Positions 42,534 to 50,851 of a DNA stretch of 64,000 nucleotides are shown in pieces. This DNA is from Lachnospiraceae bacterium (lineage in GTDB: Bacteria > Bacillota > Clostridia > Lachnospirales > Lachnospiraceae), in NCBI GenBank assembly GCA_910574745.1, contig CAJTCE010000001.1, forward strand, positions 365,237 through 429,236, in the 5' to 3' direction. The first letter of the stretch is position 1, and each line of letters begins with the position of its first letter. The translations under genes and the position numbers were made by a program. The notes under the pieces were generated by a model that saw only the letters and a list, made by a program, of their open reading frames with translations, was not told where the DNA came from and made no database searches.

Positions 42534-42583
42534 AGCTTATGGCATTATACTGTTGAGTCTTATTTCAAAAGGCAGATAAAGCA

Positions 42584-43423
42584 CTATTTATTATCATAGC
42601 TTTTATCCTTATATAATTCATAATAAAATATGTATTGTTGCATGACTCCCTGACAGCCGTGATAGCGGCTTTTGGGGAATCCTTTTTTATAATGCTTTTC
42701 CAGAGCCTGGTTGATATGGGTATCTACAGGGAAAGCCTGTAAATGATGAAGCGCAAAGAGACAAATACAGTCTGCCACCTTTTCTCCCACACCAAAAAGC
42801 TGCAGCAATTCTTCTTTTGCCTTTTCATAAGGCAGGCTGCCGATATATTTCAAATCCGTCTTACCGGATGCAATGCTTTCTGCGGTACGCACTACATATT
42901 TACTGCGGTAGCCCAGATTGCACTCTTTTAAGTCGTCTTCCTGCAGTCTTGCCAAGGCTTCCGGCGTCGGGAAAGCATTGTATATTTCTCCATTCGGATT
43001 TATTTTCTTTTCTCCGTAGGCTTCACAGATATTTTGAATGCAGCGGCGAATCCGTACAATGTTATTCTGTTGGGAAATCAGGAAAGAAACAATCATCTCC
43101 CATAAATCCTGGTGCAAAATTCTGATTCCGTTTCCAAAACCCGATGCGGAAACCAGATAAGCATCTTTGGGATTTATTTTTTCAATATAGGATGAGTAAT
43201 CTTCTTCTAAATCAAAGTATTTCTTCCAAAAGTTTTCAAAATTATTCTCGTCACAATGAAAAATGCATTCTTTTCCATACTGCTCAAGCTCCAGATATTT
43301 GTCTTTTGCAATAAGGGTGTATTGATTCTCTCCTTGCCGGTTCATACGAAAACACTGACCGGAGTTACAGATTTGCTTCAAGTTAAAGTTGTCTATTGTC
43401 TTTTGAATCATCGTTTGTATCAT
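42584..43423 (-). CDS. ogg: 8-oxoguanine DNA glycosylase (OGG1-type)
   Basis: 279 residues. The N-terminal OGG domain includes CNSGQCFRMNR (about 19-29). The HhH-GPD core contains SFLISQQNNIVRIRR (about 112-126), the hairpin LFGVGEKVADCICLFAL with the catalytic Lys (GEK), and the catalytic Asp in AFPVDTHINQ. It removes 8-oxoguanine from DNA with associated lyase activity. It appears monocistronic; its 5' side faces a large palindromic element. Confidence 0.92.
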   Translation of the reverse strand: MIQTMIQKTIDNFNLKQICNSGQCFRMNRQGENQYTLIAKDKYLELEQYGKECIFHCDENNFENFWKKYFDLEEDYSSYIEKINPKDAYLVSASGFGNGIRILHQDLWEMIVSFLISQQNNIVRIRRCIQNICEAYGEKKINPNGEIYNAFPTPEALARLQEDDLKECNLGYRSKYVVRTAESIASGKTDLKYIGSLPYEKAKEELLQLFGVGEKVADCICLFALHHLQAFPVDTHINQALEKHYKKGFPKSRYHGCQGVMQQYIFYYELYKDKSYDNK

Positions 43424-43502
43424 GCCTTTTTTGTTTTATTTTAACATTAATGCTGTTTTACTTTCAATGACCTGTATTTTCCTGTTATTGGTGGTGTAGT
43501 TA

Positions 43503-43689
43503 CGCTTGGTTTTCGGGTTATGATTTGGGGGATGCAAAAACAAAATATTACGTCGCCACGCTTGCGCTCTGAGAAAAGCGTAACAGTGCTAGGCTCGAAA
43601 AAACCTCGCCAAGCACTGACGCTTTTCTAAAGGGCTCCTTTAATACTTTTGTTTTTGCATCCCCCAAATCATAACCCGAAAACCAAGCG
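43503..43689. repeat. 187-bp palindromic element with 43-bp perfect inverted repeats
   Basis: The outer arms 43503-43545 and 43647-43689 are perfect reverse complements over 43 bases and extend about 5 more past a single bulged base. Inside is a second stem, AGAAAAGCGT (with AA) CAGTGCT against AGCACTG-ACGCTTTTCT (about 43573-43589 and 43611-43628). The whole forms one long nested hairpin. The 304-base interval 43424-43727 holds nothing else that I can support. No target-site duplication is obvious. It could be a MITE-like non-autonomous element or a structured RNA. Confidence 0.85.
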
Positions 43690-43727
43690 GCTCTATTGTT
43701 GGCTCCGGAATGAGATTATTGCATTTT

Positions 43728-44164
43728 TTATTTTACTGAGCCGCCGTGAAATAGACATTCGTATATTTTCTGATTTCTGTAGAATATTTCCTCATAGCCC
43801 TGAAACCAGGAAAAATGACCTTCCACTATGCAGTGATAGTAGTAATCTCCATCGGTATAGATGCATGGTCCTCTGTAAGGCATATCTTCTGATGCCCGCG
43901 AATCAGAAATGGTATAATTGCGTCTGAGTCCGAATGCTGTTGCTTTTCAGGAAACAAACTGCATCCATCATTATCTTTTACTATGCTGTCTATGGTAACT
44001 CCATAAATTTCGCTCAGTTTTATCAAGCCTGCCAGTTCCGGGACCGCTTGTCCGTTTTCCCATTTTCCCACAGTCTGTCTGGCAATTCCTAGTTTATATG
44101 CTAAATCCTCCTGGGAATATCCTTTCTTTTTCCTCATCTTACAAAGGTTGTCATGTAACGCCAA
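43728..44164 (-). pseudogene. Frameshifted XRE regulator with C-terminal DUF5680-like domain
   Basis: From the ATG at 44164, residues 1-65 are a normal Cro/CI helix-turn-helix (KKGYSQEDLAYKLGIARQTVGKWENG). The frame then continues to a stop at 43826, but from about 43900 the next frame reads ASEDMPYRGPCIYTDGDYYYH and then VEGHFSWFQGYEEIFYRN, KIYECLFHGGSVK, stopping at 43728. That pattern resembles the effector-like DUF5680 domain found behind XRE domains in Clostridia (family name from memory). A single-base indel near 43895-43905 would restore one protein of about 145 residues, so this is a pseudogene or a sequencing error. Confidence 0.7.
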
Positions 44165-44249
44165 AGCACTTTCCTCCTGCTCTTTAATATATGGTTTCTT
44201 AAATAGATTATAAAGAAAATACAGGAATTTACTACCGCCCGGAAATTAC

Positions 44250-44277
44250 ACAAATGTAAGCATGTGATTACATTTGT
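44250..44277. promoter_or_regulatory. Inverted repeat upstream of the frameshifted XRE gene
   Basis: ACAAATGTAA (44250-44259) and TTACATTTGT (44268-44277) are perfect 10-base arms with an 8-base spacer. It is about 90 bp upstream of the XRE start and just past the end of the PIN gene. It suits an autoregulatory operator; a terminator is less likely without a T run. Confidence 0.55.
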
Positions 44278-44304
44278 AAAGAATTTACAGATAAAAGATT
44301 GTTA

Positions 44305-44952
44305 TTATATAAGTTCTTGGATCCTACGATAAATAAGCAATCCGTTTTTGCGTCCAAAGTGTTTTAAAATATTTAAATAAATAGTCCTTTTGGAGCCATC
44401 TTCTTTCATAATATTTGTTACTGACTCGATAATTGTTTTACATTGTTCTTTTGAAAATAATATACTCAATTCATTATGTATTCTCGTTTTCTTTTTGTAA
44501 TCTTCATATGCAGTCTCAATGTCCACATAACGGATTTTTTCCTGAATAAAATGTCTTCTCTCACTATTTTCATTGGATGATACTATACATTGCTCAATAT
44601 TATGTTTTAAGATAATATTATAGCAGCCGTCCGCACAATGTTTCCAATAATCCTGTACCGCCCTAAAACCTTTATCACTGCTTACTATTGCAACAGTACC
44701 TTTATAACCATTTCCTAAAACTTCTCCTATCTTTGATGCAATATAAAAATCAATTCCGTTTTTTCCCTGATTATGAAGCTTACAAATATTTAATTCAGCC
44801 CCTGATTTTACTATCTGAGTAAAAAATCCATTTTGCAGTTTTGTACACGATTGGCTATAAAACATGGTTAGTGCATCATCTGCGTTTAAATATTCTATCC
44901 CCTGCAGGCCCCTATTCCCTACATTTTCAAAATCAACCATAAAATGAATCAT
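44305..44952 (-). CDS. PIN-like domain protein (PIN_7/NYN-type nuclease candidate)
   Basis: 215 residues from the ATG at 44952, preceded by GGGGGTG; a longer frame would overlap the upstream gene. It begins MVDFENVGNRGLQGI, with the first acidic residues of a PIN/NYN active site, followed by LTMFYSQS, GIDFYIASKIGEVL (acidic D) and VAIVSSDKGFRAV (acidic D), in the PIN_7 order. Metal-dependent RNase activity is expected for the fold. The C-terminal part (about 165-215) is helical and unassigned. It is the last gene of an XRE-XRE-PIN operon. Confidence 0.8.
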   Translation of the reverse strand: MIHFMVDFENVGNRGLQGIEYLNADDALTMFYSQSCTKLQNGFFTQIVKSGAELNICKLHNQGKNGIDFYIASKIGEVLGNGYKGTVAIVSSDKGFRAVQDYWKHCADGCYNIILKHNIEQCIVSSNENSERRHFIQEKIRYVDIETAYEDYKKKTRIHNELSILFSKEQCKTIIESVTNIMKEDGSKRTIYLNILKHFGRKNGLLIYRRIQELI

Positions 44953-44968
44953 CGCACCCCCATTGCAA

Positions 44969-45295
44969 TTATGCAGCCTTGTTTTTAAAAAGCAGCCAAT
45001 ATCTATATAGCCTTTTTTTCTGAAAAGACAAAGCCTCATTATTGCAAATGTCGTTCTTTTCCGAACATAATAAATCTTCCATATGACAATGCAACAATTT
45101 ACTCAGAGCATATAAATGGTCAACAGACGGTAGTATTTGCCCTTTGTACCAGCGATAGACCGGCTGTGGACAGGATAGCTTTAGAAAATGCTGAATATCT
45201 TTTACAGAATACCCCGCAGATGTAATTCTTAACTTTAAATTTTCTCCTGTCCTTATTAGATTAATATTGGTATAGACTTCATTTGACTCTTTCAT
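44969..45295 (-). CDS. Small XRE-family DNA-binding protein
   Basis: 108 residues from the ATG at 45295, which overlaps the stop of the preceding gene as TGATG and follows AGGAAG. The helix-turn-helix reads LKLRITSAGYSVKDIQHFLK then CPQPVYRWYKGQILPSVDHL, paralogous to the protein at 37734-37988. A short Cys-containing tail follows. It is coupled to another XRE gene upstream and a PIN-like gene 16 bp downstream. Confidence 0.82.
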   Translation of the reverse strand: MKESNEVYTNINLIRTGENLKLRITSAGYSVKDIQHFLKLSCPQPVYRWYKGQILPSVDHLYALSKLLHCHMEDLLCSEKNDICNNEALSFQKKRLYRYWLLFKNKAA

Positions 45296-45591
45296 CAAAG
45301 CTTCCTTTCTACTGTAATGTCATTTTGTGCCAGTGGTACTATCTGCAATGTATATCCAAGGGGGGTTAATATTTTTAACAAACTATCAATTTGAGGAGAA
45401 TGTGAAGCGGTTTCCATTCTGGCAATGAATGGCTGTTTAACATTACACAATTCTGCCAATTGTGACTGTGTCATTCCCTTTTCTTCTCTTATTTTTACCA
45501 GTGTTCTAATTAAATCTTTCTCAATTTGAATAATATTTTCATCTTCTTCACTTATATTTAGTTGCTCCCGCACTTCACTCCATAATGCCAT
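45295..45591 (-). CDS. XRE-family antitoxin-like protein
   Basis: 98 residues from the ATG at 45591 (AAGGAA upstream). An N-terminal helical region of about 30 residues precedes an HTH_3 domain: LVKIREEKGMTQSQLAELCNV then KQPFIARMETASHSPQIDSLLKIL. The layout resembles HigA-type antitoxins, but no HigB-like toxin is adjacent. In this operon the PIN-like protein two genes downstream would be the only toxin candidate. Confidence 0.78.
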   Translation of the reverse strand: MALWSEVREQLNISEEDENIIQIEKDLIRTLVKIREEKGMTQSQLAELCNVKQPFIARMETASHSPQIDSLLKILTPLGYTLQIVPLAQNDITVERKL

Positions 45592-45654
45592 ATTTCTGAT
45601 TCCTTTCTTCACAATCAGAGGATACCCTACTCCTACCTATTTGTCATTGGACTT

Positions 45655-46557
45655 TTAATCCAAATACTTCTCCAGCATCTTTTCCAATTCGCCTTTTAAC
45701 TGCTCCCTTACTTCCACAGGTTCCAGCACTTCCAAAGCCTGCCCGAAGCTAAGCAGATAATAAAGCATCCATTCTCCCTTAGGGAAAGAAATTTTTACCA
45801 GAAAGCTTCCGTCTTCAAGCTCTTCGTAATCTTCAAATTCCTCATAAACCCGGAAGGACGCTTCTTTTGCAATCTTTAATTTCAGTTGGATGCTGTCTGT
45901 CCAATAATGATTATATTCTTCCTTTAAAACTGCCCCTTTATATGTTCTTTGAAAAATTTCTTCCGTCAGCTTGAGCTTACGGATCCGTTTCAGCTTAAAG
46001 AACCGTTCCTCCTTCTTCTTTCTGCACCAGGCGTACAAATACCACGCCTCCCCCTTAAAACAAAGCTTTAGAGGTTCTGCCTCCCGCTCCGACGTCTGCC
46101 CTTTGGCGTTAGCATAAGAAAAACAGATGACTCTTTTTTCAATTACCGCTTTTTTTATATCGTTAAACAATGCTTCCTCACGATTCTTATCAAACCATAT
46201 TCCAAAATCCACTTCAATCCAATCATAGTCTGATTCCCCAAGGAGACTTCCCATCTTTCGCAGAGCCGTTGCTTTTTCTTCCGGTTTCACAGCATCCAAC
46301 GCTTTTAAGGCGGACAAAATTTCCGCCTTTTCCCCTTCTGTGATAACCGCTTTATTTAAAGTAAAGCCCGGCAGCAGGGACACCCCGCCGCCTTTTCCTT
46401 TACTCATATAGACAGGGATTCCCACACCGGACAAGACTTCAATGTCTCTGTAGACAGTCCTTGTGGACACTTCAAAACGCTCCGCCAATTCCCTTGCGGT
46501 AACTTTTTCTTTTTCCAAAAGAATATAGACAATCTCAAATAGCCTGTTAATCTGCAT
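45655..46557 (-). CDS. WYL-domain transcriptional regulator (YafY family)
   Basis: 300 residues. An HTH_11 domain (about 5-60: LLEKEKVTARELAERFEVSTRTVYRDIEVL, parts VTARELAERFEVS and TVYRDIEVL) is followed by the WYL ligand-sensing domain (about 140-215; VICFSYANAKGQTSEREAEP, AWYLYAWCRKK) and a C-terminal WCX extension. The start ATG is directly after the stop of the GyrI-like gene (no spacer). Members bind nucleotides or DNA damage-related ligands; the target here is probably this operon. Confidence 0.9.
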   Translation of the reverse strand: MQINRLFEIVYILLEKEKVTARELAERFEVSTRTVYRDIEVLSGVGIPVYMSKGKGGGVSLLPGFTLNKAVITEGEKAEILSALKALDAVKPEEKATALRKMGSLLGESDYDWIEVDFGIWFDKNREEALFNDIKKAVIEKRVICFSYANAKGQTSEREAEPLKLCFKGEAWYLYAWCRKKKEERFFKLKRIRKLKLTEEIFQRTYKGAVLKEEYNHYWTDSIQLKLKIAKEASFRVYEEFEDYEELEDGSFLVKISFPKGEWMLYYLLSFGQALEVLEPVEVREQLKGELEKMLEKYLD

Positions 46558-47196
46558 TTAACTCTCTCTTTTCCTTATAGGACAACGTATGACTGTTTTG
46601 CATCGCTCAGGAGTTACTCTCCTCGGATCCGAAAGGTAAATTTCATGATGACGCCTCTCGTCCGTGATATCATTATCATAACCGTTTTTTTCCAAAAAGT
46701 CATCCATTAAGGCGATGGTGGCAGGCTCATTATCATAAGATCCTATGTGCATGATCTGTACGCACAAGCCTTCACAAACTGTCATAAATTCCGCCTTGGA
46801 ACAGTCTGTTTTTTTCTTCCGCTCCACTTCACTTACCGCCCATTCAAAATCCCTCCGGGTCACAAAATCCGGAAGCCTGATAGCAGAAATCCACCGGTAT
46901 TTTTCCTTGTGGCTGTAGTCAATTTCATTTTCCCCCGCCATCCACCAGAAACCTTCTAACGGCGGTACAACATAATCAAAATAACCTGCTATCTTATAAC
47001 CTGCTTTTGGACTCATTTTAATCGTAAAGGCAAGGGCATAAAGAAGACCGATTGCCTGCTTATAAGCGCCGTTCTCCTCGTTAGGATTTCCCTGCCCCCG
47101 TACTGCAATATAGTTCATAGGGGGAATCTCAACTATTTGCGGTTTTTTTCCCGGCATATAAAATTCCTTATATTCCTTTTTGTAATCAAAAGCCAT
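46558..47196 (-). CDS. GyrI-like small-molecule-binding protein
   Basis: 212 residues from the ATG at 47196, 9 bases after AAAGGAG. It shows the GyrI-like/SOUL-type pattern PQIVEIPPMNYIAVRGQGNPNE (parts PQIVEIPPMNYIAVRG) at 15-35 and FDYVVPPLEGFWWMAG, then a second half ending IYLSDPRRVTPERCKTVIR, which is the usual C-terminal signature. Such stand-alone proteins bind hydrophobic or cyclic compounds. It forms a two-gene operon with the WYL regulator. Confidence 0.87.
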   Translation of the reverse strand: MAFDYKKEYKEFYMPGKKPQIVEIPPMNYIAVRGQGNPNEENGAYKQAIGLLYALAFTIKMSPKAGYKIAGYFDYVVPPLEGFWWMAGENEIDYSHKEKYRWISAIRLPDFVTRRDFEWAVSEVERKKKTDCSKAEFMTVCEGLCVQIMHIGSYDNEPATIALMDDFLEKNGYDNDITDERRHHEIYLSDPRRVTPERCKTVIRCPIRKRES

Positions 47197-47360
47197 ATGA
47201 ATGCTCCTTTCTTTGTTTAGCGGCACTATCAGCCGTTACTTACTTCTTTACAAAATACCGGATCTGCCTGCCGCTTTTTATGTAAAGATTATAACGCCTG
47301 TAATATGACAACTGTTCGTCATATTACAGACATTTCCCTATAGCATTTGGCTTTTAGAAA

Positions 47361-48140
47361 TCAATATTCCCATATTTCATATGCCGTATAGTCATGGTCA
47401 TAATGGTAACCAAGCTTTTTGGCAAGCATTACCGACTCCTTGTTTTGGGCGTCCCAGCTGGGATAAAGTCCTTTCTCCAAACATGCAAGGATCAGTGCCG
47501 CACCACTGATGGAAGCAAGTCCTCTTCTCCTGTATTCCGGCTTTGTATCAATCTGTATTTCAATTCCGCCTTTGTAGCTTGAATAAGAGGACGCTCCTGC
47601 AACCGGACAGCCGTCCTTTAAAATGACCATACCCAGTCCCTTTTCCTCATATTCCGCATAATCTTTATATGTAGATATCCAGTCTTTACACCACTCCTGC
47701 TTTTTGCACCATAAAAATATCTCTTTATCAATGGACTTTATCGTATATTCAAAAGGCAGGCCTTCCACAATTTCTTCAAGTCTTTTCCCATGACCTTCCT
47801 TTAAAAAGATATCAGGCTCCTTTTTTATGGCATACCTGATAACCTTCTTTGCCTTTTCCCCATAAGCGGCTTCTATCAATGCCGCCCACTCTTCGTTTTG
47901 GGGAATCATGATCATGAAATCCTTTCCGCATCCTTCCGGCTTATACGCCACAAGCTCTTGATCCGGCTTACCCGCAAAAAAACAGAAATCTCCCAATATA
48001 GCAGCAGCGGATTCCGGACAAATCTGCTCCTTTGCATAAACCTCTCCCATAACTCCCTGCAGGCAGGACCAGATCATGGTTTCCTGCCAGTCTTTAAATA
48101 GTTCCTCCGCATTTTGCGGATTTTCCATAGCAAATATCAT
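47361..48140 (-). CDS. GNAT-family N-acetyltransferase
   Basis: 259 residues from the ATG at 48140, preceded by AAAGGAAA. The first half is an N-terminal domain seen in the GNAT_acetyltran group; the second holds the acetyl-CoA core: MVILKDGCPVAGASSYS, then IEIQIDTKPEYRRRGLAS (the R-x-x-G-x-A motif) and LYPSWDAQNKESVMLAKKLGY, typical of the C-terminal motif. The substrate is unknown. Confidence 0.85.
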   Translation of the reverse strand: MIFAMENPQNAEELFKDWQETMIWSCLQGVMGEVYAKEQICPESAAAILGDFCFFAGKPDQELVAYKPEGCGKDFMIMIPQNEEWAALIEAAYGEKAKKVIRYAIKKEPDIFLKEGHGKRLEEIVEGLPFEYTIKSIDKEIFLWCKKQEWCKDWISTYKDYAEYEEKGLGMVILKDGCPVAGASSYSSYKGGIEIQIDTKPEYRRRGLASISGAALILACLEKGLYPSWDAQNKESVMLAKKLGYHYDHDYTAYEIWEY

Positions 48141-48180
48141 AATTTTTTCCTTTCTATCATTTCTTTCCGTCTTAACCATA

Positions 48181-48316
48181 TTAATTCAAGTCTTGCAATT
48201 TCTGCACATAAATTTCATAGTCCCGGCATACCTCTTCCTTGAATTCTTTATAATCGCGGTCATGATTCTGACAATTCCTTTACAATAGACAGCAATTCTT
48301 TGGATATATAGTTCAT
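48181..48316 (-). pseudogene. Frameshifted small ORF between ilvB and the acetyltransferase
   Basis: An ATG at 48316 reads MNYISKELLSIVKELSES and stops; the next frame continues NHDRDYKEFKEEVCRDYEIYVQ to a TAA at 48181. The interval is 136 bases, one more than 45 codons, so a single-base insertion around 48260-48266 explains it. The joined product would be about 44 residues, amphipathic and charged. No family is recognised, and chance cannot be excluded. Confidence 0.3.
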
Positions 48317-48340
48317 AAGAAACCCGAAAGCATCTATTGT

Positions 48341-50056
48341 TTAAAATATCATTTCTGAAAGGGATCTTCCCGGCGGGACAATGGGCAGTACATTTGCTTC
48401 CCTTGCAATTATAAATTCAATTACTGTCGGAGTCTGTCTATTTTGTTTTGCCTCTATTAACGCAGTCTTTATATTATCGGCATCTGTAACACGCATTCCT
48501 CTTGCGCCATAGCTTTCGGCCAGTTTTACAAAATCAGGCGTATATTCCGGGCATTCTTCCTCAGGCCGGCTGCAATAGGAAGCACAGCTCTTCCGGTAGC
48601 GCATACATGTGGCAGAATAGCGCCTGTCATAAAACATTTCCTGCCACTGACGAACATTCCCCAGATATCCATTGTTTAAAATACAAATAATAACCGGCAG
48701 TTCGTATACGATTGCCGTCGCCATTTCCTGAATGTTCATCTGTATTCCCCCATCGCCCGATATGGCGATTACCGTTTTATCCGGGTTTCCCAATTGCGCT
48801 CCGATGGCTGCAGGAAGGCCATATCCCATTGTCCCTAACCCGCCTGAAGTCAGCATCGTCTTATACTCATCAATTTCCAGAAATTGTGTGGCCCACAATT
48901 GATTTTGCCCTACATCTGTGGTGATGACCGCTTCTTTAAAAATCTCATTGATTGCCTCCATTATCCTTTGGGGCGTTATTCCCTTCTCCTTCATGGAAAG
49001 GGGATGCCATTCTTTCCATGACCCGATTTTTTCCAGCCATTTTGTAGTATTTAAAGAAACGGCTTTATGGAGTAAGGCATCTATAACCTGTTTTGCATCC
49101 GCCACAATGGAAATATCCGCCGCCACATTCCGCGAAATAACGTCTTCATCTATGTCCGCATGAATAATGACTGCATTTGTGGCAAATTCCTGCACTTTTC
49201 CCGTTATGCGGTCATTAAATCTGGTACCGATTGCAAATAAAACGTCACATTGAGTAATTGCAAAATTAGCCCCGCAACTGCCGTGTATTCCCAGATTGCC
49301 AACATACAATCTGTGAGTTGTGGGAATCGCCCCTTTTCCCATAATCGTGGTTACCACAGGGATACCGGTCATCTCTGCTAGCTGTGTCATTTCTTCATTG
49401 GCACGGGCAATATTAACCCCGCCTCCAATTAGAAATACCGGCCTTTTTGCTTCATGCAAAATGCCTAAGGCTTTTTCTATCTGATCCGAAAACGCGGAAA
49501 TATTTCTTTTTTCATATGGCGTAAAATCATCAGGCGGATAAATATTACTCCCGTATTCCTTTTGAATATCTTTGGGCAAATCTACAACCACTACTCCCGG
49601 CTTACCATTTTTTGCAATATGAAAGGCCTTTTTTATTGTTTTGCCCAAATCCTCTCTCCGCTTAACCGTTACCGCATATTTGGTAATGCTTTTTGTTATA
49701 TCCGCAATGTCCACTTCCTGAAAAGCATGCTTTCCCATGAGATTTGTGGGAACCTGCCCCGTAAAACACACCAGGGGCACACTGTCATAGTTAGCTGTGG
49801 CAATCCCCGTAACCAGATTGGTGGCGCCCGGCCCGCTTGTTACCAGACATACCCCTACCTTCCCGGTGGAACGCGCATATCCGTCTGCCGCATGAATCAG
49901 TCCCTGCTCATGGCGGGGTAAAATAACCTCTATAGCTTCCTCTCCATATAAGGCATCAAATAAGTCAATTGCCTGACCTCCGGGATAAGCAAATAAAACG
50001 TCAACATGTTCCTCCTTTAATGCCTTTACAAATAATTCTGCTCCTGTAATATTCAT
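48341..50056 (-). CDS. ilvB: Acetolactate synthase large subunit
   Basis: 571 residues, full family length. The TPP enzyme layout is complete: PYR domain with PGGQAIDLFDAL and RHEQGLIHAADGYAR (catalytic Glu), central domain with FLIGGGVN and LGIHGSCGANFAI, and PP domain with GDGGIQMNIQEMATA then CILNNGYLGNVRQWQ (GDG...NN motif). It condenses two pyruvates, or pyruvate and 2-oxobutyrate, in branched-chain amino acid synthesis. A Cys-rich insertion near 487-512 (RKSCASYCS, EEECPEY) is unusual. No ilvN regulatory subunit or other ilv gene is adjacent. The start follows ATGGAGGT. Confidence 0.92.
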   Translation of the reverse strand: MNITGAELFVKALKEEHVDVLFAYPGGQAIDLFDALYGEEAIEVILPRHEQGLIHAADGYARSTGKVGVCLVTSGPGATNLVTGIATANYDSVPLVCFTGQVPTNLMGKHAFQEVDIADITKSITKYAVTVKRREDLGKTIKKAFHIAKNGKPGVVVVDLPKDIQKEYGSNIYPPDDFTPYEKRNISAFSDQIEKALGILHEAKRPVFLIGGGVNIARANEEMTQLAEMTGIPVVTTIMGKGAIPTTHRLYVGNLGIHGSCGANFAITQCDVLFAIGTRFNDRITGKVQEFATNAVIIHADIDEDVISRNVAADISIVADAKQVIDALLHKAVSLNTTKWLEKIGSWKEWHPLSMKEKGITPQRIMEAINEIFKEAVITTDVGQNQLWATQFLEIDEYKTMLTSGGLGTMGYGLPAAIGAQLGNPDKTVIAISGDGGIQMNIQEMATAIVYELPVIICILNNGYLGNVRQWQEMFYDRRYSATCMRYRKSCASYCSRPEEECPEYTPDFVKLAESYGARGMRVTDADNIKTALIEAKQNRQTPTVIEFIIAREANVLPIVPPGRSLSEMIF

Positions 50057-50173
50057 CCTTTTTTACCTCCATAGGGCAGGGAAATATACCTGCACCTCTA
50101 TCCGATTCTTATTTCAAAATCCTCATTTCAAAATCAAAAAATTCTTTAATCATTAAATTCTTTTATGCAAAAT

Positions 50174-50185
50174 GCATGTACTTGC
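50174..50185. promoter_or_regulatory. Candidate TetR operator upstream of ilvB
   Basis: GCATG-TA-CTTGC differs by one base from the palindromic pattern GCAAG-NN-CTTGC found upstream of the tetR gene at 50852-50863. It is about 120 bp ahead of the ilvB start, in the 190-bp gap after tetR. Confidence 0.45.
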
Positions 50186-50246
50186 TTGCATATAATTTAT
50201 TTTTTATGGCACTATCCGCTGTCTCATAGATAGTACCATTTATTTT

Positions 50247-50825
50247 TTACATCTGTGAAATTCCCCTGCAAAATACCCGGACACTTTTTTGAATAAAATC
50301 CTTTTGTTCCACCGAAGACAATTTTTCATCAAAAGACGCTTTTAAAAAAGTATATCCGAAAGTCGATGTAAAGACAGTCAACGCCAGACATTCAAAATCC
50401 AAATGAGGCAGCCTCCCCTTTTCCTCCATTTTTTCAAAATACTCAATGAGGGCCGTCAAAAAAGTCTCGGGCACTTTCATGATCATGGATGCTGTATCCT
50501 CGTATAACTGGGGCGCTCGCAAGCCAATGGAAAGATTTACAAAATCCGGCGTAATTCTCTTCATATATTCCGTCATAAACATTTCCAAATCCGGCTCTAA
50601 CTCCCATTTCACATTTTTGAAAATGTCCGGCGTTATATTTCCTCTCCATTTTTCCTGAGAAAGGCCGTTCAAAACAATATCCTTTTTATCTTTAAATTTG
50701 CGAAACAAGGTACATTCATTAACCCCTGCCTCTCTGGCAATGTCCTTTGTCGTCGTAGCCACATATCCTTTATCGCGGATTAATGACATCGCCGCATCTA
50801 CTATTTTCTGACTTGTCTCATCCAT
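50247..50825 (-). CDS. TetR-family transcriptional regulator
   Basis: 192 residues. The N-terminal HTH (about 5-50) reads IVDAAMSLIRDKGYVATTTKDIAREAGVNECTLFRKFKDK (key parts: GYVATTTKDIAREAGV, TLFRKFKDK). The C-terminal ligand-binding domain is all helical and divergent. It lies upstream of ilvB on the same strand. The palindrome ahead of its own gene and a close variant ahead of ilvB suggest that it controls both. The ATG follows a GGAGAAAAAA-type site. Confidence 0.9.
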   Translation of the reverse strand: MDETSQKIVDAAMSLIRDKGYVATTTKDIAREAGVNECTLFRKFKDKKDIVLNGLSQEKWRGNITPDIFKNVKWELEPDLEMFMTEYMKRITPDFVNLSIGLRAPQLYEDTASMIMKVPETFLTALIEYFEKMEEKGRLPHLDFECLALTVFTSTFGYTFLKASFDEKLSSVEQKDFIQKSVRVFCRGISQM

Positions 50826-50851
50826 CTTTTTTCTCCAAGGTTTCTTTTTGC

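Noticed and set aside
43649..43927. Plus-strand ORF of 92 codons over the palindrome and XRE gene
   Set aside because: It lies opposite a coherent minus-strand helix-turn-helix protein and includes an arm of the palindrome; no ribosome binding site or family.
45295..45591. Complete HigBA toxin-antitoxin pair
   Set aside because: The antitoxin-like gene is present but no RelE/HigB-type toxin lies beside it; the next upstream gene is a WYL regulator.
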